Program-made: the position numbers and the translations under genes
Source of the DNA: an uncultured archaeon
Lineage (GTDB): Archaea; Thermoproteota; Nitrososphaeria; JACIWG01
Reading direction: 5' to 3'
Length of the DNA stretch: 64,000 nucleotides
NCBI GenBank assembly: GCA_938034445.1
Contig: CALHLD010000024.1
Coordinates: 124,001-188,000 of the forward strand
The notes under the pieces: generated by a model
Told to the model about the DNA's origin: nothing
Databases searched by the model: none
What the model saw: the letters and a program-made list of their open reading frames with translations, nothing else
Part shown: piece by piece, positions 17,674 through 27,367 of the stretch
Layout: each line of letters begins with the position of its first letter
Position numbering within the stretch: position 1 is the first letter of the stretch

Positions 17674-18302
17674 CTAATTCACTTCAACTAAGTAATATTC
17701 CCTTAGAAAACTTGGTTTTTTAATCACTTTAACCTTTTTATAATCATGATTAAAAAGATGCAATCTAATATTCTTCTCCTTAATACCCCACTTTTCTTTA
17801 TTTTCAGAAATAAAATATATAATACGTTGTGTCATTTCCTTCAAAAATTTTATTTTTGTTTCTTGAAATTTAAGCTCTTTTTCATAAAATTCTAATACTT
17901 TAGTTAGCGCAAGCCATCTAAAGAAAATTATAGCCACAACACTCCATCCCAACAATATTAAAAGATTAAAATCCAGATATCCAAATGAAAAAATATAGAC
18001 AATAGAAAACATAAATATAAAAATAAATATTCTAATCAAAAATTTTGTTATTAAAAAAATTTTTGCATAAAAGTGTGCACTTGAATCTTTTGATGGCAGA
18101 TTTATTATGTAATCTGCTATCTCAAATATTTTTCTCTGTTCATTTCTATCAATTTTATGTTTAATTATATCCTTAACCTCTTCTACTTTAATTTTAACTT
18201 TTTTTTTAAATCAACATTTCTTCCTGTGGTGTATCCATCAAAAGCTTCAGCTAAAAAAAGTAAACTGTTTATCTTACTCTTATCTATTCCAGTTTTTGGC
18301 AT
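17674..18302 (-). pseudogene. Two-span membrane protein gene interrupted by a frameshift in a poly-A run
   Basis: The track shows only the 121-aa 3' part. The frame stays open upstream of that TTG start, and an N-terminal piece begins at the ATG at 18300-18302 (MPKTGIDKSKINSLLFLAEA) in a different frame. The frames meet at a run of nine A on the minus strand (nine T at about 18199-18207). One extra A would give a continuous protein of about 209 aa: a soluble helical N-terminus with VEEVKDIIKHKIDRNE, two adjacent transmembrane helices, a coiled-coil-like segment and a basic C-terminus. It could be a homopolymer sequencing error, programmed slippage or a true mutation. Its stop abuts the next gene. 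Function unknown. Confidence 0.7.
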
Positions 18303-18471
18303 AATTTTACTTTCATTTATTATTAAGGCTTAATAAATGTTTGTAACATTATCTGGATTGTATATTTTAGATAAAAAGTTTATAATTATTAATAATTTTT
18401 AAAAAAAATTTAATATTTAAAAAATTAAAAAGAATAATGCTTAAATATAAAGTAATGATAACCATTTGTTC

Positions 18472-20182
18472 ATGTCACAAGAAGCGCCCACTCTGTTTGT
18501 TAGGAGGGCTTCTGGCTTAGTTAGAACAATAGGTCCGTTTACTGCCTTTATGATTGTCTTCAGCCATACAGTAGGTGGAGGCATCCATAAACTTGCAGTG
18601 CAAGCTGCGTACACAAGTCCTGGCGCCTACATTCCATACTCCTTCCTTGTTACAGGTTTGTTAGCAGGATTACCTACTGCCATAATATACACAATGCTTG
18701 GCTCAATGATGCCACGAACTGGAGGTGACTATATATTTATAACGAGAGGTTTAAGCCCAATACTAGGTTTCGTTTCTTCCTGGGGGTTTCTGGTTTACTG
18801 AAGTATTAAGTTATGGTATTATCTCCTGGTATTCTATAGACTTTTTTGCAGGTGCGTTAACCATATCTGGTGTTGTGCTTAATAATCCTGGATTAACTGG
18901 GTTTGCACAATGGCTTTCTACAATAGAAGGCCACTGGATTGTTGGCTCACTATTTGTTTTCGGTTTTGCTCTACTTGCACTTTTTGGTATGCGGGTATAC
19001 AGTTGGATAGTAAATATACTGGGCACCCTTGCTATCATAGGTGTTATTAGTAATCTTATTATCTTAGGTGGTTTTGGGCTTGCAACTGGCGCAGCTGTAA
19101 CTGGATGGAATCGAGTGTTTGGTGAGGGTGCCTATCAAAAAATAGTACAAAAGTCTTTTGAGCTCTCTTCTCAATATGGGGCTGTCTTCCCAGTTTCTGT
19201 ATTTAGTTGGACTGATACAATGCGTGCTGGAATTGGTGCAATATGGGCTTACATAGGTATCACATCTGCCGTATATGTAGGTGGTGAAATAAAATCCCCA
19301 TCAAAAACTTTATTCATTTCACAGGTACTAGGAACAATTGTTATTATGCTCTACTATATCGGATTACCTGCATTAGTATATAATACATGGCGCGTTCCTT
19401 CTAATATTTTAGAAGAAACAGGAGCAAGTAAAATTCTCGCACAAATGAATGTACCGCAAGATAGAGTTTACTTTATTGCACTTTACCAATTCCTAATAAA
19501 TAATTGGGGTTCAAAAAATGTTGCAGCTCTCTTAGGTGTGCCTGAAACTAGCCTACTTCCAGCTGGTGTAGTAACCACGTATACTGTTACACTTTTGCCC
19601 TCTGAATTGGCTTGGCTCCAAGTATTAAATGGTGTACTAGTTGGAATCGTATTGCTAAAGGACATTCCTGCATTCTTCCTAGTAAGCAGTAGAATGATTT
19701 TTGCATGGTCATTTGACAGATTCTTTCCTGAGATTTTCTCTAATGTTAACAGCAAATTTAACAGTCCCCATTGGGCTATAATTCTAACAATGATTGGCGG
19801 CCTACTTGGTGTTATACTAAATATAATAAGTGGTGAATGGCTTGCCTCAGTAGACACAACCATGTTATATCAATTTGCTGTAATGATTGCAGGTTTATCC
19901 GCAGCAGTTTTACCCTTTATAAGATCAGACATATATGAAAAATCACCAGCAAAATATTCAATAGCTGGTATACCTCTACTTAGTCTTTTTGGAATAATTG
20001 CCTTTGGATCAAACTTTTATTTCCTAATTGTAGCTGGAACATGGTTGAATCCAGAAAGAGACTTGGTCATGCAAACCTTCTGGATGGCTCTTGGTGTTGC
20101 AATATTTACTGGCTACCTTATTAAGAACGTTAAACGTGGTATTGACGTAAAAACAATATATACTGAGATTCCACCAGCCTAG
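18472..20182 (+). pseudogene. APC-family amino-acid permease, frameshifted at a G run
   Basis: Two track ORFs (18466-18801 and 18875-20182) are one gene. The first ends at a TGA just after SSWGFLVY; in the +1 frame the sequence continues directly as FWFTEVLSYGIISW. The switch lies in the GGGGG run at 18782-18786, where removal of one G restores a protein of about 570 aa with about 12 hydrophobic segments. The N-terminal half has IGPFTAFMIVFSHTVGGGI and TGGDYIF, as expected for the amino acid-polyamine-organocation superfamily. Either a single sequencing indel or a recent inactivating mutation. The chosen start is ATG 18472, just inside the track TTG. Confidence 0.8.
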
Positions 20183-20225
20183 CCCCCACTATTTTATTTT
20201 TATATATGGTTCATGCAAATATAAG

Positions 20226-21191
20226 GTGGCGGTCTTGGCTAAAATATTCTTTGCTGTTGACGTTCATGGAAGTACACCTGTATGGCGAAAATGGGTAAAT
20301 GTAGTAAGTATGTATAAGGTTGATGTACTAATTCTAGCCGGTGACCTAACAGGTAAAGCTGTTGTACCAATTTTTAGAAAAAATGGAGAATATGAGACAA
20401 TAATCCTTAATAAAAGGTATACTGCAAAAAATGAAGAAGAACTTAAAAAAATTGAGGCCATGATCGAAAGTATGGCTTATTACTATGCGATTATGACCAA
20501 AGAAGAAGCAAATGAAGTAGCAAAGGATCCCAAAAAACTAGATCTGTTGTTCAAAAACGCTATGGTGGATCGTTTAAGAAAATGGCTTGACCTACTACTG
20601 GAAAAAGTTGATACTAATAATGTAACAACAGTTGTCATGCCGGGAAATGATGATGAACAGTATATTGATGAAACCATCAAAAGTTATGAAGATCGTAACA
20701 TACTTTATCCCTTAGACAAAACTCTATTACTGCCTCATAACTATGAACTCGTCTCCCATGAGTATGTGAATCCAACACCTTGGAGAACTCCTAGAGAAGC
20801 TGAAGAGGATAAATTATATAAAATTGTTGAGGATAAAATAAAAAGATCTAACATTAAAGATTATTCAAAAGCGATCTTTAATTTTCACTGTCCTCCATTT
20901 AATACTAACCTAGACCTTGCTCCAAAGTTAGATAAAAACATGAAAATTGTATATGTAGGTGGTAAGCCAACAATGATTCATGTAGGCAGTACGTCAATAA
21001 GGAAGTTAATTGAAAAGTATCAACCAATACTTGGCCTACATGGACATATTCATGAAAGTTATGCGAGTGATAAAATAGGAAATACTATTGTGCTCAACCC
21101 AGGAAGCGAATACACTGAAGGCATACTAAGAGGCTTTTTCATAGAATATGATTCCGAAGGTATTAAAAACTATTGGAAAATTGAGGGGTAA
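20226..21191 (+). CDS. Calcineurin-like metallophosphoesterase
   Basis: A 321-aa protein with metal ligands FFAVDVHGS near 8, LILAGDLTG near 35, VMPGNDDE near 136 (GND in place of the usual GNH), FNFHCPP near 220 and LHGHIHES near 270. This is the metallophosphoesterase fold; the substrate is not evident. GTG 20226 is the track start, but TTG 20235 (MAKIFFAVDVHGS) with the preceding GGTGG as Shine-Dalgarno is at least as likely. It is followed 2 bp later by a nucleotidyltransferase-fold gene, so the two probably form an operon. Confidence 0.85.
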   Translation: MAVLAKIFFAVDVHGSTPVWRKWVNVVSMYKVDVLILAGDLTGKAVVPIFRKNGEYETIILNKRYTAKNEEELKKIEAMIESMAYYYAIMTKEEANEVAKDPKKLDLLFKNAMVDRLRKWLDLLLEKVDTNNVTTVVMPGNDDEQYIDETIKSYEDRNILYPLDKTLLLPHNYELVSHEYVNPTPWRTPREAEEDKLYKIVEDKIKRSNIKDYSKAIFNFHCPPFNTNLDLAPKLDKNMKIVYVGGKPTMIHVGSTSIRKLIEKYQPILGLHGHIHESYASDKIGNTIVLNPGSEYTEGILRGFFIEYDSEGIKNYWKIEG

Positions 21192-21193
21192 AA

Positions 21194-22009
21194 GTGACTA
21201 ATTCCCATTTCATTACATTAGGTGAAGACGAATTTATTAATGAGGCACTAAATATTGTCTCAAAAGCGGAAGAAAAGGGAATTATACTAAGAATATTAGG
21301 CTCATTAGCCGTTCGTTTATATATCTCTGGTAATCAACAAGCTCTTTTGTTGCATAGAAGAAGACTCAACGCTCCAGAACAAGTTTTTACAGATTTGGAT
21401 CTTATTGGCTATGGCAAGCAAAGAGGTTCTATAGAAAAATTTTTTAATGATCTTCAGTATCAGCCTGATAGAATTGTTAATCGTATATTTGGAGACCGTA
21501 GACTAATATTCTATCATCCAAAAGGTTATTTTATGGTTGACATATTTTTAAACAAATTAGAGTTTAGCCATGATATTTATTTTGGAGAAAAACCTGGTAA
21601 AGGTCGTCTAGAACTCTCATATCCAGCAATAACTCCTACTGATATAGTTCTTGAAAAGCTTCAAATTCATAAAATAAATAGAAAGGACTTAATAGATTTA
21701 GCTGCTATTTTTCTTGTAAAGGATGTAAACTCTGACCCTCTATCCATTAATGGCTCCTATATTGCTAAAATTCTCTCCCAAGACTGGGGTTTTTGGTATG
21801 ATGCAACGAACAATTTAAATAAATTAAAGTCCATAGTAAAAGAACTATTTGAATTAAAAGAGCTCCAAGAAGAATACTCAAAAATTATCCAAAAAGTAGA
21901 TTCTCTTTTATCAATGATAGAGAAGGAGCCGAAATCAAAGGATTGGCTGAAAAGAAGTCAGATTGGGACCAAAAAGCCTTGGTATAGAGAAGTTGAAGAT
22001 TTATTCTAA
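21194..22009 (+). CDS. Nucleotidyltransferase-fold protein
   Basis: A 271-aa protein with a pol-beta/MNT-like signature: LRILGSLAVRLYI near 32 and FTDLDLIGYGK near 65 (the D-x-D metal pair), then YFMVDIFLNK near 115 as a possible third acidic site. A helical C-terminal half follows, with SIVKELFELKELQEEYSK. The overall plan recalls AbiEii-like or minimal nucleotidyltransferase families. The substrate is unknown. GTG start 3 nt after the stop of the phosphoesterase gene, so the two are probably co-translated and may act together. Confidence 0.7.
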   Translation: MTNSHFITLGEDEFINEALNIVSKAEEKGIILRILGSLAVRLYISGNQQALLLHRRRLNAPEQVFTDLDLIGYGKQRGSIEKFFNDLQYQPDRIVNRIFGDRRLIFYHPKGYFMVDIFLNKLEFSHDIYFGEKPGKGRLELSYPAITPTDIVLEKLQIHKINRKDLIDLAAIFLVKDVNSDPLSINGSYIAKILSQDWGFWYDATNNLNKLKSIVKELFELKELQEEYSKIIQKVDSLLSMIEKEPKSKDWLKRSQIGTKKPWYREVEDLF

Positions 22010-22024
22010 ATTTTGCAAATATAG

Positions 22025-22100
22025 TGGGGTCGATGGGATTTGAACCCATGATTTCACGGGCCCGAACCGTGTAGCCTGGACCAGACTAGCTGACGACCCC
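22025..22100 (-). tRNA. tRNA-Pro(CGG)
   Basis: Cloverleaf on the minus strand: acceptor GGGGTCG/CGACCCC, D stem AGCT/GGCT, anticodon stem CACGG/CCGTG with loop TTCGGGC (anticodon CGG), T arm ATGGG-TTCAAAT-CCCAT, discriminator A. No intron. Confidence 0.93.
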
Positions 22101-22152
22101 AATACCATCAAAGAGATAACCATATATACCCCTTATTAAATCTAAAGTTGAT

Positions 22153-22266
22153 GCCGGGAGCGTGCCGAGATACACATCGCTCGAAAGCTCAGCCTGGTTA
22201 GAGCGCTGGACTCATAATCCAGAGGTCGCGGGTTCGAAACCTCAGGCGAAAAGCCCGCTCTCGGCA
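22153..22266 (+). tRNA. Elongator tRNA-Met(CAT) with two non-canonical introns
   Basis: The 114-nt gene reduces to a 75-nt tRNA: acceptor GCCGGGA/TCTCGGC, D arm GCTC-AGCCTGGTTA-GAGC, anticodon stem CTGGA/TCCAG with loop CTCATAA, T stem GCGGG/CCCGC, discriminator A. Two insertions interrupt it. One of 14 nt (22239-22252) lies in the T loop and has a textbook bulge-helix-bulge: central helix TTCG/CGAA flanked by the 3-nt bulges AAA and AAG; removal leaves TTCGAAG. The other, about 25 nt, lies between acceptor and D stem (within 22160-22186) with a possible central helix CGGG/CTCG; its exact ends are unclear, because the spliced product would lack the usual U8. The anticodon loop itself is uninterrupted. 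Confidence 0.87.
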
Positions 22267-22346
22267 TAAATAAAATTTTTATAAAAATGCTTAAAACATT
22301 CAAAATAAATAGGGTTCACAATGTATTGGTGTAATTGTGATCCACT

Positions 22347-23465
22347 TTGCCGCTGCAAGAGAAAGAAATTAGTGTATTTGTACCTGTTTATGTAAACTCT
22401 GACCTATTAGATTCTCTGCTAGAAGAATTAGTGAGAGATAACTATGAAAATAAGGAAATTTTTGTTATTATTGATAATCCTAACCAAGATTCATTAAATC
22501 TTGTTGAAAAATATAAAAATAAGGTATTTTTTATTTTAAATAATCAAAGAATAGGTAAAGTAAATGCGTTAAATAAGGCCGTAAATTATTCTAAGGGTGA
22601 CATTCTTCTTTTCCTTGACTCTGATATAAAACTGAACAATAATGACGGCTCTTTTCTAAGCAAAATAGTAAGTGAAATGACTGAAACAGACATTCTTGAT
22701 ATAAAAAAGGATATAATAAGGGATTCATTTATTTCAAAAATGGTTAATTATGAATATATTAGTTCAAACTTTGTAAGTTATCTTTATTCCAGATTTGCAA
22801 AAAAATGTGTAGGTATTAATGGTGCCGCTTTTGCTATAAAAAAAGATGTCTTTAAAGAAGTTGGAGGTTTCTCAAAAGTGGTTTCAGAAGATTTTGATTT
22901 AGCTATTAAAGTCGCATTAAGAGATAAATACTTTAAATTTTATGAGAAAATAGAAGTTAAAACAAAATCTCCTGGAACTTGGAAGGATTGGTTTGCTCAA
23001 AGGAAAAGATGGAGCATCGGTGTTGGCTTATGGCTTAAAGATCATTGGCGTGAACTATTAAAGTATGTTAGGCAATATCCTTCTCTTGCATTATTAAGTT
23101 TTGTTATACTTTTTCCTACGTTCATTCCTATCCTTTTATCCTATTTTTTATCAAATTTTTTAGGTTATAAGCTTCTAAATTTTATTATAATATTTTTTGC
23201 TACAAAGTTCCCTCTACTTATTGCTTTTCCCTTTATTTTCTCTATATCACTTTTACTTCTAACAAGTTTTATGAATTTTGTAATAAGCTTTATATTATTT
23301 TTGACACTTTTCTTTTTATTTGCTAAAAAATTGAATTTTCATTTTAACATTTTAGAATTTACAATATATTATTATTTTTATCAACCCTTTGCATTTTTTG
23401 TCTTAATTATAGGAATAATCACTCCTTTTGTATACAAAAAATATAAACTTGATTGGAAAATTTAA
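22347..23465 (+). CDS. Membrane-associated family 2 glycosyltransferase
   Basis: A 372-aa processive-type GT2. The N-terminal catalytic domain has FVPVYVNSDLLDSLLEEL at 10, GKVNALNKAV near 73, the metal-binding DSD in LLFLDSDIKL near 92, the acceptor-site EDFDLAIK near 187 and QRKRWSIG near 217 (QxxRW), which marks processive or lipid-linked enzymes. At least three to four hydrophobic segments follow from about 245 to the end. It probably transfers a sugar from a nucleotide donor to a membrane-bound glycan or lipid. TTG start at 22347. It lies alone between tRNA genes. Confidence 0.88.
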   Translation: MPLQEKEISVFVPVYVNSDLLDSLLEELVRDNYENKEIFVIIDNPNQDSLNLVEKYKNKVFFILNNQRIGKVNALNKAVNYSKGDILLFLDSDIKLNNNDGSFLSKIVSEMTETDILDIKKDIIRDSFISKMVNYEYISSNFVSYLYSRFAKKCVGINGAAFAIKKDVFKEVGGFSKVVSEDFDLAIKVALRDKYFKFYEKIEVKTKSPGTWKDWFAQRKRWSIGVGLWLKDHWRELLKYVRQYPSLALLSFVILFPTFIPILLSYFLSNFLGYKLLNFIIIFFATKFPLLIAFPFIFSISLLLLTSFMNFVISFILFLTLFFLFAKKLNFHFNILEFTIYYYFYQPFAFFVLIIGIITPFVYKKYKLDWKI

Positions 23466-23467
23466 CA

Positions 23468-23543
23468 AGCCCTGGGCGGGGGTTGAACCCGCGAACCTCC
23501 GCCTTACCAAGGCGGCGCTCTAACCAGGCTGAGCTACCAGGGC
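23468..23543 (-). tRNA. tRNA-Thr(GGT)
   Basis: Acceptor GCCCTGG/CCAGGGC, anticodon stem CCGCC/GGCGG with loop TTGGTAA (anticodon GGT), T arm GCGGG-TTCAACC-CCCGC, discriminator U. No intron. With the TGT gene at 15.7 kb, this is the second threonine isoacceptor in the window. Confidence 0.95.
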
Positions 23544-23630
23544 TCAAACAAGGTTAGCAAAGCTTTCTATTTATAAATAACTGTTTACCTAAATATTTTT
23601 ATACGAAAGAGTTTACCGGTTTTATACCAA

Positions 23631-26054
23631 TTGAGCACTATGCTTGGCAATATATTAGACAAAAAAACCTTCGATCCTGAAGATGAACTATCTATTTTAG
23701 AGTATTGGAAAAAGTCAAATGTTTACCGTTCTTTCGACCCTTCTTATGAATGGTTTGTGATAGATATCCCCCCTCCATATGCTACGGGCTCAATGCATGT
23801 TGGCGGTTCAGCACATTATGTACAAATTGATATAATTGCAAGGTATTTCCGGATGAATCAAAAAAATGTCTTCTTTCCTTGGGGTGTTGATAGAAATGGT
23901 TTGCCAGTTGAATTAATGGCAGAAAAAAGATTGAATAAAAAAGCAACCGAAATTCCTAGGGAAGAGTTTCTACAACAGTGTAAGAATATACTTGATGAAA
24001 CAGAAAGTAAAATAGTTGAAACATTATATAGACTGGGTCTAAGTTGTGATTTTGAAAATTGTTATAGAACTGATTCACCCGAGTATCGTGCCTTTACACA
24101 GGAAACGTTCATTGAAGTTTGGAATAAAGGTCTAGTTTATGAGGAGGAACGACCGGTTAACTGGTGCCCAAGTTGTAGAACTACGATTGCTGATGCGGAA
24201 TTAGAGAAGGAAGAAAGAAATGCCACGCTATATTATATAAAATTTAAGTTAAGTTCATTATCTAATCCTTTAAGTGAAATAATTGTTGCCACAACTAGAC
24301 CCGAACTATTAGGTGCCTGTCAAGCAATAATATTTAATCCCAATGATAAGAGATATTCTAATTTAGAAGGTTCGCATGTTACGGTTCCAATATACGACTA
24401 TAACGTTCCAATAATATCGCATCCATATGCAAAACCGGAATTTGGCAGTGGACTAGTAATGATTTGCTCTTATGGTGACCAATCAGACATAAGACTCTTT
24501 AAAGAATTAAGGCTAAAACCAAAAGTTTTAATAAATGAATCTGCAATAATGAATGAAAATTCAGGCCCACTTTGTGGGCTTAGTGTAGAAGAAGCTAGAA
24601 AAAAAATAGTCTCCATGTTGGAAGAAAAATCTCTATTACTAAAGAAAGAAACAATTGTTCAAAACGTTCCCGTATGTTGGCGGTGTTCAACACCAGTTGA
24701 ATACATAAATGTAAAAGAATACTATCTAAAACAAATTGATTTCTTAGATGAAATTTTAAAGATATCAAAGGAACAGATAAAATTTTTTCCACCAGAATCT
24801 ATTAATATACTAATTAATTGGATAAAATCCATTACATCCGATTGGCCTATCTCCAGGAGACGATTTTATGGAACAGAAATCCCGATCTGGTATTGTAAAA
24901 AATGCGGTTCCCCAAACCTACCTAAACCAGGCAGCTATTATCAGCCATGGAAACAATCTTTTCCACTTAAAACTTGTAGCAATTGTGGTGGTACCACTTT
25001 TGAAGGTGAGGTTAGAACATTTGACACTTGGGTTGATTCTAGTGTGTCAGCTTTGTATGTGTTGAAATTGGGTAGAAAACTAGGCTATTCTTTACCAGAT
25101 GTTCCAGTTGGGATGCGCCCCCAAGGGATTGACATTGTTAGAACATGGCTCTTCTATTCTCTTCTAAGAATTTACCAATTAACTCAAAAGCCAGCTTTCA
25201 AGTACGTTAGACTTTCAGGTATGGGCCTTGATGAGCATGGTCGTGCTATGCATAGACATTTGGGAAATGTTATCTATCCTGAACCAGTAGTGAAAAAATA
25301 TGGTGCTGACGCTTTTAGATTTTGGGCTGCATGTGAAGCAAAGTTAGGCTCGAATTATCTATTTTCAGAAAAAAGAGTTGCTGGTGCAAAAAAGTTTATT
25401 ACAAAACTTTGGAACATATCCCGCTTTATATCGCAATTTCCATATTATGATATCACACCAGTGGAACCAATAGATAAAGCTATATTAGAAAAGCTTGATG
25501 AATTAATACAAGTATGTAGAAAATCGTTTGATGAACTTGATTCCTTTGAAGCGGCAAAAGCTATTAGATACTTTACTTGGAACATATTTGCCGACCATTA
25601 TATTGAGGCTGTAAAGTCTAGAGCTTATAACAAAAACAACGAATTCTCAGAAGTTTCTTCAAAAAGTGCTATTTCCACACTTTATCATGTCCTTTATTCA
25701 GTAGTCTGTCTACTTGCACCTATAACACCATTCGTTTCCGAAGCAATTTATCAAAAAATCTTCCATTTCAAAAAGAGTGTTCATCTTGAAACCTATCCTA
25801 TGCCTAAAGGAATGAGCAAAATCTTTTCACCATACTTTGATAAATTTATGTACTTAAATTCACTTATATGGAATTACAAAAAGAAGCGATCTTTATCCCT
25901 TGCTTCTCCTATTTCAGGATTGTGTTTGCCTGATGATTTAAAAATATTCGAAAAAGAAATAGTATCAATGCATAAAGTTGAGAACATATTTTTCGGCTCT
26001 CCACCATCTAATAACTTCGAAATGCTTGATGAGAGCGTTTTTGTTAAGCTCTAG
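23631..26054 (+). CDS. valS: Valyl-tRNA synthetase
   Basis: A class Ia synthetase of 807 aa, in the archaeal range. The HIGH-equivalent is HVGG in PPPYATGSMHVGG near residue 48, the editing domain CP1 includes ATTRPELLGACQA near 221, and zinc-knuckle cysteines occur near 182 (CPSC) and 422 (CKKC, CSNC). The region where KMSKS is expected reads GLDEHGRAMHRHLGN near 536, so the catalytic loop is divergent. The C-terminal anticodon-binding domain is helical. Start TTG 23631 or ATG 23640. It converges on prf1 with a 4-bp overlap. Confidence 0.93.
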   Translation: MSTMLGNILDKKTFDPEDELSILEYWKKSNVYRSFDPSYEWFVIDIPPPYATGSMHVGGSAHYVQIDIIARYFRMNQKNVFFPWGVDRNGLPVELMAEKRLNKKATEIPREEFLQQCKNILDETESKIVETLYRLGLSCDFENCYRTDSPEYRAFTQETFIEVWNKGLVYEEERPVNWCPSCRTTIADAELEKEERNATLYYIKFKLSSLSNPLSEIIVATTRPELLGACQAIIFNPNDKRYSNLEGSHVTVPIYDYNVPIISHPYAKPEFGSGLVMICSYGDQSDIRLFKELRLKPKVLINESAIMNENSGPLCGLSVEEARKKIVSMLEEKSLLLKKETIVQNVPVCWRCSTPVEYINVKEYYLKQIDFLDEILKISKEQIKFFPPESINILINWIKSITSDWPISRRRFYGTEIPIWYCKKCGSPNLPKPGSYYQPWKQSFPLKTCSNCGGTTFEGEVRTFDTWVDSSVSALYVLKLGRKLGYSLPDVPVGMRPQGIDIVRTWLFYSLLRIYQLTQKPAFKYVRLSGMGLDEHGRAMHRHLGNVIYPEPVVKKYGADAFRFWAACEAKLGSNYLFSEKRVAGAKKFITKLWNISRFISQFPYYDITPVEPIDKAILEKLDELIQVCRKSFDELDSFEAAKAIRYFTWNIFADHYIEAVKSRAYNKNNEFSEVSSKSAISTLYHVLYSVVCLLAPITPFVSEAIYQKIFHFKKSVHLETYPMPKGMSKIFSPYFDKFMYLNSLIWNYKKKRSLSLASPISGLCLPDDLKIFEKEIVSMHKVENIFFGSPPSNNFEMLDESVFVKL

Positions 26055-27310
26055 TTATGATATTTATATTTTAATATTGCACCAATTCCTCCAAAATTTT
26101 TAAGCATAGTACCTGCTTCTGTTTTTGAAGAGATAACCTCAACTTTTGCCCCGACCATATCTGCTTTTCTAGCAATATATTCTATGTAGTCCTCTTCCTC
26201 TATTTCATAATCTGCTCTTTGACATCCTGTACATGTTTCGGTGATAATTTCTTGTTTTCGTTTTATGTACTCTTCACGGGTAATATGTTCAACCTTTTCT
26301 TTTCCACAGTATTTGCATTTCACTTTAAGTATTATCATGTTAAGATCTTCAACAATGATTATTATATCCACATTTCCTTGATTTAAGCTATTCTCTATTG
26401 CTTGGATCCCATAGAGTGCAAGACCATTTTCCTTAGAAACTTCACGCAAAAAGTTTTGAACTAACTTCATTTCTTCAACAAGTCTTAAATCTTCTAAAAC
26501 TTTTTCTGCTTTCATGACCGTTTCGCGAATACCTTCTTCACCAGCATAGGATGTGTCTATAACAGCAACGATCTTATCTCTAAGCTGATAATGTAAATAC
26601 TCACCTTTTAAAAAATCATCTTTTGTTGGACCTGGACCGCTGATAATTAGTTTGGTTATATTATTTTCCTCTAAAAATAGTTTTGTTGCATGTTTTCCAA
26701 CACGATGAAAAAATTCATTTATTTCCATTTCCCTAAGTCGCTCAAATCTTCGTGCGGACTGTCCTCCTGCCCTATGCTTTCCTGAAACTCCAGATGTTAA
26801 AACCTCGGCAACCTCAACTCTATCTCCATAAAGTAGTCCTAAACCCGCTTCAGATGTATCTATAGAAATTATCCCAATATATGTTTCTTCTTTCAACATT
26901 TCCTTTAAAAATTCTGTATGGAAATGATCATCACATCTATAAAGGTATGTTTGTACAGGTTTGATTGGCACTATCTCATAAAGAAAGATTGTTTCGCTTC
27001 CTAATCCATTTGTTGGTAAAGCGCCACAAAATATTACTAATCCATTTTCTGGTGTTTTCTTATAAAGTTTTAGACGTTGCATGGTTTTTACTAGCGCATC
27101 TTGTACATGGTTTCTTGTAGTATCTGACTTTATGTTAGATGCGGTTCCCCACTCTTCTCTTAAGGCATTTATTACTTCATGAATTGGTTTTCCTGGAGGT
27201 ATGTATAGTGAAATTAGTTCGGTGCCTCTTCCTTTTTTCTTTGAAAGTTCTGCCACTAATTGTTTTAATCTATATTTTTCAACTGAACTCTTCTCTTCTA
27301 CTTTACTCAT
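26051..27310 (-). CDS. prf1: Peptide chain release factor aRF1
   Basis: The class I archaeal release factor, 419 aa, that recognises all three stop codons. The stop-decoding NIKS motif is at about residue 58 (GTASNIKSDTTRN), and the catalytic GGQ is in KHRAGGQSARRFERLRE near 182. The C-terminal eRF1 domain 3 contains the Cys pairs CKYC and CTGC. Length and motifs are complete. It shares a divergent promoter region of about 57 bp with pyrH. Confidence 0.97.
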   Translation of the reverse strand: MSKVEEKSSVEKYRLKQLVAELSKKKGRGTELISLYIPPGKPIHEVINALREEWGTASNIKSDTTRNHVQDALVKTMQRLKLYKKTPENGLVIFCGALPTNGLGSETIFLYEIVPIKPVQTYLYRCDDHFHTEFLKEMLKEETYIGIISIDTSEAGLGLLYGDRVEVAEVLTSGVSGKHRAGGQSARRFERLREMEINEFFHRVGKHATKLFLEENNITKLIISGPGPTKDDFLKGEYLHYQLRDKIVAVIDTSYAGEEGIRETVMKAEKVLEDLRLVEEMKLVQNFLREVSKENGLALYGIQAIENSLNQGNVDIIIIVEDLNMIILKVKCKYCGKEKVEHITREEYIKRKQEIITETCTGCQRADYEIEEEDYIEYIARKADMVGAKVEVISSKTEAGTMLKNFGGIGAILKYKYHN

Positions 27311-27367
27311 TTTCCTCTCACATTATGTTTTTATTTTACTATTTATGATACTATATGCGAGATACCC

